From contig SVLG01000005.1 of the NCBI GenBank assembly GCA_015068055.1, positions 1 to 48,134 on the forward strand: a stretch of 48,134 nt of DNA. The letters run 5' to 3'. This DNA comes from Oscillospiraceae bacterium. GTDB taxonomy: Bacteria > Bacillota_A > Clostridia > Oscillospirales > Oscillospiraceae. Made by a program: the position numbers and the translations under genes. Shown here in pieces: positions 9,212 through 17,423 of this stretch. Within the stretch, counting starts at the first letter, position 1. Every line of letters begins with the position of its first letter. Under the pieces are notes generated by a model. The model worked only from the letters and a program-made list of their open reading frames with translations, searched no databases and was not told the origin of the DNA.

Positions 9212-9251
9212 GTGATAAAGTCACAGAAAACGCGGGAAAATGTATTATAAT
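9212..9251 (+). promoter_or_regulatory. flavodiiron gene promoter with weak -35 and a small palindrome
   Basis: A perfect -10 TATAAT sits at 9246-9251, but no good -35 lies 16-18 bases upstream. Instead a short inverted repeat GTGA-N5-TCAC occurs at 9212-9224. This layout is compatible with an activator-dependent promoter, but the palindrome is short and could be chance. Confidence 0.45.
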
Positions 9252-9287
9252 AAGACCATCAAATGAATAAAGCAGGAGGAAAAGACA

Positions 9288-11078
9288 ATGAACGTCAGCA
9301 AGGACATCCGCTATATCGGTGTAAACGACCATCAGGTAGACCTTTTTGAGGGGCAGTATGTGGTGCCCAACGGCATCGCCTATAACTCCTATGTGATACT
9401 GGATGAGAAAGTCGCTGTCATGGACACCGTGGATAAAAACTTTGGCCATGAGTGGCTGGACAATCTCCAGAAGGAGCTGGACGGCCGCAAGGTGGACTAC
9501 CTTGTGGTACAGCACATGGAGCCCGACCACGCTGCCAACATCGCCATGTTCCTGAATACCTACCCCGAAACCATCGTGGTATCTTCCGAAAAGGCCTTTG
9601 CCATGATGCAGAACTTCTTCCACAGCTCCTATGAGGAGCGCCGCATCGTGGTGGGCGAAGGCGACAGCCTCAGCCTCGGTAAGCACACCCTGCACTTTGT
9701 GGCCGCCCCCATGGTACACTGGCCCGAAGTTATCGTCACTTACGACTCCTATGAGAAGGTTCTTTTCTCTGCCGACGGCTTCGGCAAGTTTGGCGCGTTG
9801 GATGTGGAGGAGCCCTGGGCTGACGAAGCCCGCCGCTATTTCATCGGCATCGTCGGCAAATACGGCGCCCAGGTGCAGGCCCTGTTGAAGAAAGCCGCCA
9901 CGCTGGACATCCAGACCATCTGCCCCCTCCACGGCCCCGTTCTGAAGGAAAATCTCGGCTACTATCTGAACCTGTACGATACCTGGTCCTCCTACCGTCC
10001 CGAGGAGGAAGGCATTGTGGTTGCCTACACCTCCGTCTACGGTCACACCGAGGCCGCTGTCAAGGAGCTGGTGGAAAAGCTCCGCACCAAGGCCGCTCCC
10101 AAGGTAGTGGTCTACGACCTGGCACGCTGCGACATACACGCCGCCGTGGCCGATGCCTTCCGCTACAACAAGCTGGTTCTGGCCACCACCACCTACAACG
10201 CTGACATTTTCCCCCACATGAAGGAGTTCATCAACCACCTCACCGCCCGTGACTTCCAGAACCGCACCGTGGCTCTGGTGGAAAACGGCAGCTGGTCCCC
10301 CCTGGCCGCCAAGGTCATGAAGCAGATGTTTGCCAACAGCAAGAAGCTGAGCTTCACCAAGACTACGGTAAAGATTCTCTCCTCCCTGGACGAAAGAAGC
10401 CGTGCCCAGATTGAGGCTGTGACCGACGAACTCTGTCAGGAGTATCTGGCCCAGCAGGATGCCACCGCCAACAAGAGCGACATGACCGCCCTTTTCCGCA
10501 TCGGCTACGGTCTCTATGTCGTCACCTCCAACGACGGTCAGAAGGATAACGGGCTCATCGTCAACACCGTCACCCAGCTCACCGACTCCCCCAACCGGGT
10601 GGCTGTGAACATCAACAAGCAGAACTACTCCCACCACGTCATCAAGCAGACCGGTAAGCTCAACGTGAACTGCCTGGATGTCAGCGCTCCCTTCAGCATC
10701 TTCCAGCGCTACGGTTTCCAGAGTGGCCGCGCTGCGGATAAGTTCGAAGGCGTTGAGGAGCTGCGCAGCAGCAACGGCCTCCGCTTCCTGCCCCAGCATG
10801 TGAACGCCCTGATGTCCCTTGAAGTGGAAAACTATGTGGATCTCGGCACCCACGGTATGTTCATCTGCACCGTCACGGAGGCCCGGGTCATGAACAGCAA
10901 GGACACCATGACTTACACCTACTACCAGCAGAACGTGAAGCCCAAGCCCCAGACCGAGGGCAAGACCGGCTACGTCTGCCGGGTCTGCGGCTGGGTCTAC
11001 GAAGGTGACGAGCTGCCCGATGACATCGTCTGCCCCCTCTGCAAGCACGGTGCCGCCGACTTCGACCCCATCGAGTAA
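9288..11078 (+). CDS. flavodiiron protein fused to flavin reductase-like and rubredoxin domains
   Basis: The 596-residue protein reduces O2 (or NO) to water (or N2O) in anaerobes. Residues 1-235 form the beta-lactamase-like diiron domain with all ligands visible: H76, E78, D80 and H81 in QHMEPDH, then H144, D163 and H215. Residues about 242-390 are the FMN flavodoxin domain (AYTSVYGHTEAA). Residues about 408-555 resemble a flavin reductase (FMN-binding split barrel), and residues 560-596 are rubredoxin with two CxxC knuckles (CRVC, CPLC). The protein may therefore carry its electron delivery chain within one polypeptide. AGGAGG precedes the ATG. The gene stands alone between two terminator or promoter regions. 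Confidence 0.93.
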   Translation: MNVSKDIRYIGVNDHQVDLFEGQYVVPNGIAYNSYVILDEKVAVMDTVDKNFGHEWLDNLQKELDGRKVDYLVVQHMEPDHAANIAMFLNTYPETIVVSSEKAFAMMQNFFHSSYEERRIVVGEGDSLSLGKHTLHFVAAPMVHWPEVIVTYDSYEKVLFSADGFGKFGALDVEEPWADEARRYFIGIVGKYGAQVQALLKKAATLDIQTICPLHGPVLKENLGYYLNLYDTWSSYRPEEEGIVVAYTSVYGHTEAAVKELVEKLRTKAAPKVVVYDLARCDIHAAVADAFRYNKLVLATTTYNADIFPHMKEFINHLTARDFQNRTVALVENGSWSPLAAKVMKQMFANSKKLSFTKTTVKILSSLDERSRAQIEAVTDELCQEYLAQQDATANKSDMTALFRIGYGLYVVTSNDGQKDNGLIVNTVTQLTDSPNRVAVNINKQNYSHHVIKQTGKLNVNCLDVSAPFSIFQRYGFQSGRAADKFEGVEELRSSNGLRFLPQHVNALMSLEVENYVDLGTHGMFICTVTEARVMNSKDTMTYTYYQQNVKPKPQTEGKTGYVCRVCGWVYEGDELPDDIVCPLCKHGAADFDPIE

Positions 11079-11090
11079 GATAAGCACCCC

Positions 11091-11125
11091 AAAAGCTCCC
11101 GATGCTTACGCATCGGGAGCTTTTT
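11091..11125. terminator. bidirectional terminator, flavodiiron / ABC importer
   Basis: The 15-base arm AAAAGCTCCCGATGC pairs with GCATCGGGAGCTTTTT around a TTAC loop. It overlaps the last bases of the ABC ATPase gene on the minus strand. Confidence 0.9.
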
Positions 11126-11882
11126 ACGCTTCATCCATAAAATACCGCCAGCCGTTTTCACCGGGAAAGCGGCTGATTTTTACCGAGAACACCTCATCCA
11201 GTGCCCCGGAGACAAAAAGCTCCTCCGCGCTTCCCTGCTGACGGATGCGCCCCTTGTCCATGAGGATGAGTCGGTCTGCCGTTTCCAGCGCCCGGGGGAC
11301 ATCATGGAGCACCAGCAGAACATGGCGGTTGGCCCTCGCCAGTGTTTTTGCCAGACGCAGCAGCTGCAGCTGATGGGCCGCATCCAGCCAGGTAGTCGGC
11401 TCATCCATCAGCAGCACCGGTGTATCCTGCGCCAGCGCCATGGCAATGTAGGCCTTCTGCCGCTGGCCGCCGGAAAGCTCTGCAAGAGGCGCAGACGCCA
11501 GTTCAAGAATGCCCATCTCTTCCATAGCCCGCTCTGCTGCGGCATAGTCCTCCGCCCGGTAGCGTCTGGGATAGCTCAGATAGGGAAAGCGACCGTGAAG
11601 CACCAGGCGCTCCACCGTGATGTCCGCAGCCGTGTGGCTCTGGGCCAGACAGGTCAGCCTTCGTGCCCGGAGCCGCGGCGGCAGCGTCAGCAGTTCTTCC
11701 CCGTCCAGCCGCACTTCGCCCGACGCCCCGGCAATACCGACAAGGGCCTTGAGGAGCGTACTTTTGCCGCAGCCGTTGGGACCAAGCAATACAGTGAGTT
11801 CTCCCGCCGTCATGGCAAAGGACAGGTCATGGATTACCGCGCGCCCACCGTAACCGGCGCTCAGATGGCGCAGCTCAAGCAT
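11124..11882 (-). CDS. ABC importer ATP-binding protein, iron-siderophore/cobalamin type
   Basis: The 252-residue ATPase has Walker A GPNGCGKST (about 34-42), signature LSGGQRQKAY, Walker B VLLMDEPTTWLD and the switch histidine in VLHDVPRA. It matches FecE/FhuC/BtuD-type ATPases that energise uptake of ferric chelates, heme or cobalamin. The WLD in place of the usual HLD after the Walker B is a mild variant. It is the last gene of a three-gene set (binding protein, permease, ATPase) and overlaps the permease gene by 8 bases. The substrate is unresolved. Confidence 0.92.
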   Translation of the reverse strand: MLELRHLSAGYGGRAVIHDLSFAMTAGELTVLLGPNGCGKSTLLKALVGIAGASGEVRLDGEELLTLPPRLRARRLTCLAQSHTAADITVERLVLHGRFPYLSYPRRYRAEDYAAAERAMEEMGILELASAPLAELSGGQRQKAYIAMALAQDTPVLLMDEPTTWLDAAHQLQLLRLAKTLARANRHVLLVLHDVPRALETADRLILMDKGRIRQQGSAEELFVSGALDEVFSVKISRFPGENGWRYFMDEA

Positions 11883-12870
11883 GGCTCCGCCCCCCTCTCT
11901 GCCGCAGCAGCAGCCCGAGAAACACCGGGCCGCCGAGGACCGCGAGGACTATGCCCACATAAAGCTCATGGGGTGCAAAGAGCAGCCTTGCTCCCAGATC
12001 ACAGACGGTTACAAAGCCGGCACCACCGAGGGCACTGAGCGGTATGAGCCGGCGGCTCTCGCTGCCGCAGAGCTTTCGGGCAAAATGCGGCACCAGCAGC
12101 CCTACAAAACCCAGCAGGCCCGCAAAGCTTACCGCCGCCCCGGCCATAAGCGCAGCCAATAACAAAAAGGCGAAGCGCATGGGCTCCACGCGCAGGCCAA
12201 GGCTCCGGGCGCAGTCTTCCCCCAGTGCAAGAACATCCAGATCGTTACAAAGGCTGAGAGTGACAAGCAGCGCGGCGCAAATAAGCAGGCCTGCCGGAAT
12301 CAGCCGAGACATGGCCACCGAGGAAAAGCCGCCCACGCGAAACTCCCCGCTGAGCGATGCCGTCTCCGGCACCAGTGTGGTCAAGGCATCCCGCAGCGCG
12401 CCAAGCATGCTGTTCATGGCCACACCGGCGAGTATAACGGTTGTACGGGAGGCCCCTGTTTTGCGGGCCAGAGCCATGATCAAAAGGGCCGCAGCCAGTG
12501 CGCCCAGAAAGGCGGCGATGGAAACCGCCCAGCCGGAGAGCAGACCCAGTGCACAGCAAAGCGCAACGCCCAGCCCCGCTCCGGCGTTGACACCGATAAT
12601 ATTGGGCGAAGCCAGTTTATTGCCCAGAACACTCTGGAGTATGCAGCCCGACACCGACAAAGCGCAGCCCGCCAGAAGACAGGCCGCCGTCCGGGGCAGG
12701 CGGGAATAGAGGAAGATATAGCCAGCCGTATTCTGTTCTCCGTCCCAGACTGCACCCCAGAGTTCCGAAAATGTCAGCGACACTGCCCCAAAGCACAGAC
12801 TCGCAAGAGCCGCAGCGACACAGAACAGCACCGCCGAAAAGAATATACGCTTATATCCTTTACCCCTCAC
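11875..12870 (-). CDS. FecCD-family ABC importer permease
   Basis: The 331-residue permease has about ten membrane helices. Family landmarks are RLPRTAACLLAGCALSVSG near residue 57, the NKLASPNIIGVNAGAG loop, and FAGLLGFVGLLVPHFAR, the coupling region that contacts the ATPase. It forms the membrane channel with the neighbouring ATPase for an iron- or cobalamin-type substrate. Its 3' end overlaps the ATPase start by 8 bases, and its 5' end overlaps the binding-protein gene by 11 bases, so the three genes are translationally coupled. Confidence 0.93.
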   Translation of the reverse strand: MRGKGYKRIFFSAVLFCVAAALASLCFGAVSLTFSELWGAVWDGEQNTAGYIFLYSRLPRTAACLLAGCALSVSGCILQSVLGNKLASPNIIGVNAGAGLGVALCCALGLLSGWAVSIAAFLGALAAALLIMALARKTGASRTTVILAGVAMNSMLGALRDALTTLVPETASLSGEFRVGGFSSVAMSRLIPAGLLICAALLVTLSLCNDLDVLALGEDCARSLGLRVEPMRFAFLLLAALMAGAAVSFAGLLGFVGLLVPHFARKLCGSESRRLIPLSALGGAGFVTVCDLGARLLFAPHELYVGIVLAVLGGPVFLGLLLRQRGGRSHA

Positions 12871-13792
12871 GCAGTATCTCCTCCAAAATCCTGTAGGCCT
12901 CCCCCCAGCGGTGATTGGGCTTCAGGTTAAAAAGCATTTTATCCATAAAATACAGCTTTCCACTCTTTACCGCCGACAGTTCCCGCCAGGCGGGGTCATC
13001 CATAAGAACCCGCTGCACATGGCGGCGCATTCCTTCCTCGTCGTCTCCCCGCTGCACAATAAAAATCATATCCGGGTCGGATACGAGGATATGCTCCATG
13101 CTGAGATCTTCCAGAAGCATCGTTTCCGAGTCCGCAATATTGATACAGCCCAGATCCCTGGCGATAGACGCCAGTACATTGCCCTCGCTGTTTTTTGCCT
13201 TTACATAGGATGCCGAAGCCGCAAGGCAGAGAATGCTTGGTGGTGAGCCGGATCGGGAAAGCCGCTCACGGCTTTCCTCCCGAACCGCCGCTATCTGCGC
13301 CTGCACCTCGCTGCCATGCTGCTCATACAGGTCACAACGGCCCGTGATGTCGGTGCAGATCTTCAAAAGCCGGAGATAATCATCAAAGTCGTCCACAGAA
13401 AAGTAGGCCACCGCAATGTCCATGGCCTCCAGCGTTTCCTGCCACTCCAGATTCTGCCGCCTTTTGGTACTGGCCAGCACAAAGTCCGGCCGCGCCGAGA
13501 GCAGCCGTTCCAGCCCCGGGTTCTCCGTCCCTCCCAAATTAACGGTTTCCTCCGGAAGATCCAACTGCAGATCCTCCCAGGCATCGTCCACCGCAGCAAC
13601 CACCTCGCCTCCGGCCAGCTGCCAGATCTGGGCAAAGCTGCCCAGAAGCGCGGCTACCCGCTTCGGCTGACGCACCGTGACCTCCCGGCCAAGATCATCC
13701 GTAAACGTATAGCCGCCCGCTCCGGTCACGGTTTTTTCGCAGCCGCTCAGCAACAGACACAGCAGCAGCGCAAGAGACATATATCGTTTCAT
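12860..13792 (-). CDS. ABC importer substrate-binding lipoprotein, FecB/BtuF fold
   Basis: The 310-residue protein starts with a lipoprotein signal peptide (MKRYMSLALLLCLLLSGC), with the lipobox cysteine at residue 18, so it is anchored outside the membrane. The rest is a periplasmic-binding-protein fold of the cluster A-8 type: FTDDLGREVTVRQPKRVAAL, ARPDFVLAS, and a long linking helix around residues 145-175. The start at 13792 follows GGAG ten bases upstream; an earlier in-frame ATG would spoil the signal peptide. It is the first gene of the importer operon, directly downstream of an unusual structured leader. Confidence 0.9.
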   Translation of the reverse strand: MKRYMSLALLLCLLLSGCEKTVTGAGGYTFTDDLGREVTVRQPKRVAALLGSFAQIWQLAGGEVVAAVDDAWEDLQLDLPEETVNLGGTENPGLERLLSARPDFVLASTKRRQNLEWQETLEAMDIAVAYFSVDDFDDYLRLLKICTDITGRCDLYEQHGSEVQAQIAAVREESRERLSRSGSPPSILCLAASASYVKAKNSEGNVLASIARDLGCINIADSETMLLEDLSMEHILVSDPDMIFIVQRGDDEEGMRRHVQRVLMDDPAWRELSAVKSGKLYFMDKMLFNLKPNHRWGEAYRILEEILREG

Positions 13793-13806
13793 AAGCAATC
13801 CACTCC

Positions 13807-13907
13807 AAAAAAAGACTGCAGGATGCAAAAGGGCGCAGTTTCCCCACGGCTTTTTCGCAAAACCGTGGGGAAAGCTTTCAAGGCCCTTTCACTGCTTCCT
13901 TGCAGTC
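13807..13907 (-). promoter_or_regulatory. structured leader with terminator, upstream of ABC importer
   Basis: On the minus strand about 100 bases fold into nested helices. The outer arms are GACTGCA-A-GGA (13907-13897) and TCCTGCAGTC (13823-13814). The middle arms are GAAAGGGC (13890-13883) and GCCCTTTT (13834-13827). The inner hairpin is TTTCCCCACGG paired with CCGTGGGGAAA (13873-13839). Seven T residues follow the outer arm, then the ribosome site of the lipoprotein gene. It could be a plain terminator of the sulfite reductase gene or an attenuator or riboswitch-like control of the importer. I do not see the cobalamin riboswitch B12 box. Confidence 0.55.
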
Positions 13908-13934
13908 CGGCAGTCTCCCACAGCGGGAAATATA

Positions 13935-15260
13935 TCAGCAGCTGGCGCCGCCAGTTACGCTTTTTTCAAGAACGGCAGACTTATCCATGCTGCCGCTGCA
14001 GAGTTTCTCGTTGACGTAGTCAAAGCCAAGGCGGTTGACGGTGTCGGCAAAGCGTTCACCGCTGATACCCTCATCCCGGAACAAAAGAATTGCCTGCTCC
14101 ACCACGTCCATCACCTCATCCTCCGAGGTGAATATCTTCGTAAGTGGCATGCCGTGGGCAACCTTCTTACCCCAACGTCCACCTATGTACACACGAAAGC
14201 CGTGCGGATACTCCGCCACAGCGTCGAAGGGACACTTCCCTTCGCAGCGGCCACAGTTGTTGCACTCGTCGGGGTCGATTGCTATCTTACCATCGACGAG
14301 CTTTGCGATCCTGATGGGGCAGCTTTCAGCCACCTGACATTTTTTGCAGCCCCGGCACTTTTCGAGATCCACCACGGGAACCCTCTGGCCGATGATGCCA
14401 AGATCGTTCAGGCTGGGTTTGGCGCAGTTATTGGGGCAGCCGCCCACACAAATCTTGAACTTATGGGGCAGTGTTACGTTATGATACCCCAGATAGAAAC
14501 GCTCATGGATCTTCGCGGAAAGGCCGAAGGTATCGCAAAGACCGTACTGACAGGTGGTACCCTTGCAGGACACCACGGGGCGTACCAGTGAACCGGTGCC
14601 GCCGGTGGAGAGACCGTGTGCATCCAGAAAGTCTATAAGGGGCTGGATATTCCTATACTTTACACCCTGAATTTCCATGGTGAGGCGGGTAGTCATGGCC
14701 ACGGCACCGCTGCCGAAACGGTCAGCCGCCTCTGCAATGGCCCGGTGTTCATCGGTAGTGATGCGGCCGTTGCGGGTAATGACGCGGACATTGAACACGT
14801 CCGGATAGCGCTTGTCCCGGAGGCAGCCCAGAGCCTTAACCCGCTTTATATCCTCGGGACTGAGTTCCCGCGCTTCCCCGTCGGTTTCAGCAATAAAGGC
14901 CGCCAGCACTTCGGCTCCCAGCGCCACGGCAGCGCTGCAGCGCCGCTCCCCGGTTTTATACCTCGGCTCCAGTTCGGAGCAGAATGTACTTCCCAGCTTC
15001 TTCTCAAAGTCGGCCACAAAGCGGGCGCAAAGCTCCCGGAGATCTTCCCGGTCGGCGTATCTGGCGCTCAGCGCACCCACGGCGCCGCTGATGCAGCCAC
15101 AGGTACTGCCGCAGCCCATGCCGCCGCGAAAACCAACAAACAGCGCCGTTTCTCTCTCGCCAAGTCCCAAATTATATACATCGTTGGCCGCCAGTAAAAT
15201 GCTCTCCGAGCAGCTTTTGCCGCCGTCGAAATAGTAAGATACGGCTTTGTCACGCAGCAT
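13935..15260 (-). CDS. C_GCAxxG_C_C domain fused to siroheme sulfite/nitrite reductase with ferredoxin domain
   Basis: The 441-residue protein joins two families. Residues 1 to about 115 carry the small redox C_GCAxxG_C_C domain (CSESILLAA, then GGMGCGSTCGCISGAVGAL). Residues from about 135 on resemble nitrite/sulfite reductase. They contain the siroheme/4Fe-4S cysteines in CKGTTCQYGLCDT and CVGGCPNNCAKP. A two-cluster ferredoxin insert (CRGCKKC...C and CNNCGRCEGKC) follows. This is the small clostridial type of reductase. It likely reduces sulfite or a related sulfur species; the fused domain may hand electrons or sulfur. The gene lies between guaA upstream and the ABC importer downstream. 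A possible -10 TATAAA near 15282 has no clear -35. Confidence 0.85.
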   Translation of the reverse strand: MLRDKAVSYYFDGGKSCSESILLAANDVYNLGLGERETALFVGFRGGMGCGSTCGCISGAVGALSARYADREDLRELCARFVADFEKKLGSTFCSELEPRYKTGERRCSAAVALGAEVLAAFIAETDGEARELSPEDIKRVKALGCLRDKRYPDVFNVRVITRNGRITTDEHRAIAEAADRFGSGAVAMTTRLTMEIQGVKYRNIQPLIDFLDAHGLSTGGTGSLVRPVVSCKGTTCQYGLCDTFGLSAKIHERFYLGYHNVTLPHKFKICVGGCPNNCAKPSLNDLGIIGQRVPVVDLEKCRGCKKCQVAESCPIRIAKLVDGKIAIDPDECNNCGRCEGKCPFDAVAEYPHGFRVYIGGRWGKKVAHGMPLTKIFTSEDEVMDVVEQAILLFRDEGISGERFADTVNRLGFDYVNEKLCSGSMDKSAVLEKSVTGGASC

Positions 15261-15299
15261 GAAATATTACCTCTCATCCTTTATAACTTCATAAAACGT

Positions 15300-15329
15300 C
15301 GAAAACCCCTGAAAAATCAAGGGTTTTCG
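15300..15329 (-). terminator. terminator of guaA
   Basis: On the minus strand CGAAAACCCTTGA pairs with TCAGGGGTTTTCG around a short T loop. The T-run after the stem is interrupted (ACGTTTTA), so termination may be partial and allow read-through into the sulfite reductase gene. Confidence 0.65.
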
Positions 15330-15359
15330 GGAACATGAAAGCCAGTCGGTACGATTCCG

Positions 15360-16337
15360 TCACTCCCACTCTATTGTGCCGATGGGCTTCGGCGTGAGGT
15401 CGAGGCAGACACGGTTGATGCCGGGAACCTCATGGGTAATGCGGTCGGTGATCTTGTGCAGCACCGCGTAAGGGATCTCCTCAATGGTGGCACTCATAGC
15501 ATCCACGGTATTGACGGCACGGATGATGGCAGGCCACCCCTCGTAACGCTTCCCGTCCTTGACACCAACGCTGGTGAAATCGGGCACAGCCACAAAGTAC
15601 TGCCAAACATGGTTCAGGCCGTTGAGGTCAAACTCTTCACGGAGGATGGCATCGGCCTCGCGCAGGGCATGGAGACGGTCGCGGGTGATGGCACCCAGGC
15701 AGCGCACACCCAGACCGGGGCCGGGGAAGGGCTGACGCCAGACCATGCTCCGGGGCAGACCCAAAGCCTCACCCACGGCGCGAACCTCGTCCTTATAGAG
15801 GTACTTGACGGGTTCCACCAGCTCGAAGCCAAACTTCTCGGGCAGCCCGCCCACATTGTGATGAGCCTTAACACCCTTGTCGCTCTCAATGATGTCGGGG
15901 TAGATGGTGCCCTGACCCAGAAACTTTACATCGCTGAGCTTGGTCGCCTCTTCCTCAAAAACGCGGATGAACTCCTCGCCGATGATCTTGCGCTTGCGTT
16001 CGGGCTCGGCCACGCCGGCCAGCTTATCCAGGAAGCGGTCGGTAGCGTCGATGTAAATGAGGTTGGCACCCATTTCACCGCGGAAAACGCGGATGACTTC
16101 CTCCGACTCGTCCTTACGCATAAGACCATGATTTACGTGGACGCAGTAGAGACGATCACCCAGAGCCTTCACCAGCAGGGCCGCCACCACGGAGCTGTCC
16201 ACGCCGCCGGAGAGGGCCAGCAGAACCTTGCCGTCGCCCACCTGCTCGCGGACAGCAGCGATCTGCTTGTCGATGAATTCCTGTACATTGAGTTCCATGC
16301 CAAAGGCACGGCCGCCGAGTTTCAGTTCTTCTTTCAT
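15360..16337 (-). CDS. guaA: GMP synthase, ATP-pyrophosphatase subunit only
   Basis: The 325-residue protein converts XMP to GMP. It has the pyrophosphatase P-loop SGGVDSS near residue 45, HVNHGLMRKDE, the QPFPGPGLGVR block and the invariant C-terminus KPIGTIEWE. The N-terminal class I glutaminase domain (about 190 residues) found in most bacterial GuaA proteins is missing. The start follows a good GGAGGTC site, and an unrelated gene begins 31 bases upstream, so the domain was not simply missed. Either a separate glutaminase subunit is encoded elsewhere, as in archaea, or the enzyme uses ammonia. An alternative start at residue 14 is possible but has no better site. Confidence 0.92.
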   Translation of the reverse strand: MKEELKLGGRAFGMELNVQEFIDKQIAAVREQVGDGKVLLALSGGVDSSVVAALLVKALGDRLYCVHVNHGLMRKDESEEVIRVFRGEMGANLIYIDATDRFLDKLAGVAEPERKRKIIGEEFIRVFEEEATKLSDVKFLGQGTIYPDIIESDKGVKAHHNVGGLPEKFGFELVEPVKYLYKDEVRAVGEALGLPRSMVWRQPFPGPGLGVRCLGAITRDRLHALREADAILREEFDLNGLNHVWQYFVAVPDFTSVGVKDGKRYEGWPAIIRAVNTVDAMSATIEEIPYAVLHKITDRITHEVPGINRVCLDLTPKPIGTIEWE

Positions 16338-16368
16338 ATTTTGACCTCCCAGTGGGAATTATAAAGCT

Positions 16369-17046
16369 ATGTTTATCGTACTGATCCGGACACTTATCAT
16401 CTTTACACTGCTGCTCTTTTTTCTGCGAATTCTCGGAAAGCGGCAGCTGGGGGAGCTGGAGATTTCGGAGCTTATCGTCTCCGTACTGGTAGCGGATATG
16501 GCCTGTCTCCCTCTGCAGGACATCGGCATCCCGCTTATCAATGCCCTTGTCCCCATCGCCGCGATCCTCTCTCTGGAACTGCTGCTCTCGGAAGTATCGC
16601 TGCGCTCGGTGAAGCTCAGGGGACTGCTCTGGGGCAAGCCCTGCTTCCTCATCGAAAAGGGAAAGATACAGGAAAAGGCGCTGCGGGAAAACCGTTTTTC
16701 TCTGGACGAGCTTTGCGAAGAACTGCGCCGCCAGAGCATAACGGACATCGCCGCGGTGGACTACGCCGTTTTGGAAACGGACGGCACACTGAACGTAATC
16801 CTCGTCCCGGACATGCGGCCGGTAACCGCCGGACAGCTGGGTCTCACCACGGAAGACAGCGGCTACGCCCACATCATCATCAACGACGGGCGGCTCATCC
16901 GCGAAAATCTCCGGCTCTGCGGCCGGGATGAACGCTGGCTGCAAAAGGAACTGCACCGCCGGAATATCAAAAGCCACGAGGACGTATTCTTCATGAGCGT
17001 CAACGACGCGGGTGAAGTATACTTTGCGGGAAAGGAGTACCCATGA
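16369..17046 (+). CDS. DUF421 (YetF-like) membrane protein
   Basis: The 225-residue protein has three N-terminal membrane helices (residues about 2-80) followed by a soluble alpha/beta DUF421 domain. The motifs LRILGKRQLGELEISELIVSVLVAD and GKPCFLIEKGKI are typical of the YetF family. Its role is uncertain; some relatives are linked to sporulation or membrane stress. The ribosome site is weak (GGGA 13 bases upstream). Only 31 bases separate it from the divergent guaA. It is coupled by an ATGA overlap to a DUF4363 gene, a common pairing in spore-forming Clostridia. Confidence 0.85.
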   Translation: MFIVLIRTLIIFTLLLFFLRILGKRQLGELEISELIVSVLVADMACLPLQDIGIPLINALVPIAAILSLELLLSEVSLRSVKLRGLLWGKPCFLIEKGKIQEKALRENRFSLDELCEELRRQSITDIAAVDYAVLETDGTLNVILVPDMRPVTAGQLGLTTEDSGYAHIIINDGRLIRENLRLCGRDERWLQKELHRRNIKSHEDVFFMSVNDAGEVYFAGKEYP

Positions 17047-17423
17047 AAAAGGCCGTGTTCGCGCTCTCACTGCTGATCTTTCTGAGCGTGGTTTCTCTCT
17101 GGAACCTCCGTCATCTGGAAACGCTGACCCGGGATCTGATCGGCGGTGTGGAAAGCGCCCGGGCATACTGGCAGGCAGGCGACTTTGACAGCGCAGAGAA
17201 CACGCTGGAAAAAACCCTTGACCGCTGGCTGGGTGCCGACGGTTATACGCACATCTTCATCCGCCACAGCGAGATTGATGCCGCCTCGGATATTTTTTAT
17301 GACCTCCGGGGTGATATCCTCGCCGGGGACGAAAAGAGTGCCGACGCCAACGCACAAAAGCTACTCTACCATCTGCAAAGCATTTACAGCATGGAGCAGA
17401 TCAGCCTGAAGAGTGTCTTTTAA
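17043..17423 (+). CDS. DUF4363 family protein
   Basis: The 126-residue protein has one N-terminal membrane or signal segment (residues 4-21) and a predicted helical extracytoplasmic domain with paired Trp residues (YWQAGDF, LDRWLG). The layout fits DUF4363 proteins, which usually sit beside DUF421 genes as here. It overlaps the DUF421 stop by ATGA. Its own stop overlaps the convergent nrdR stop by four bases, with no terminator between. The function is unknown. Confidence 0.8.
   Translation: MKKAVFALSLLIFLSVVSLWNLRHLETLTRDLIGGVESARAYWQAGDFDSAENTLEKTLDRWLGADGYTHIFIRHSEIDAASDIFYDLRGDILAGDEKSADANAQKLLYHLQSIYSMEQISLKSVF

Noticed and set aside
9177..11087. 636-codon minus-strand frame opposite the flavodiiron gene
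   Set aside because: The plus strand has all metal ligands and the rubredoxin knuckles. The minus frame is a Val/Gly/His-rich shadow.
13807..13907. Cobalamin riboswitch in front of the importer
   Set aside because: The expected B12 box and conserved core are not seen; only an unclassified hairpin series is present.
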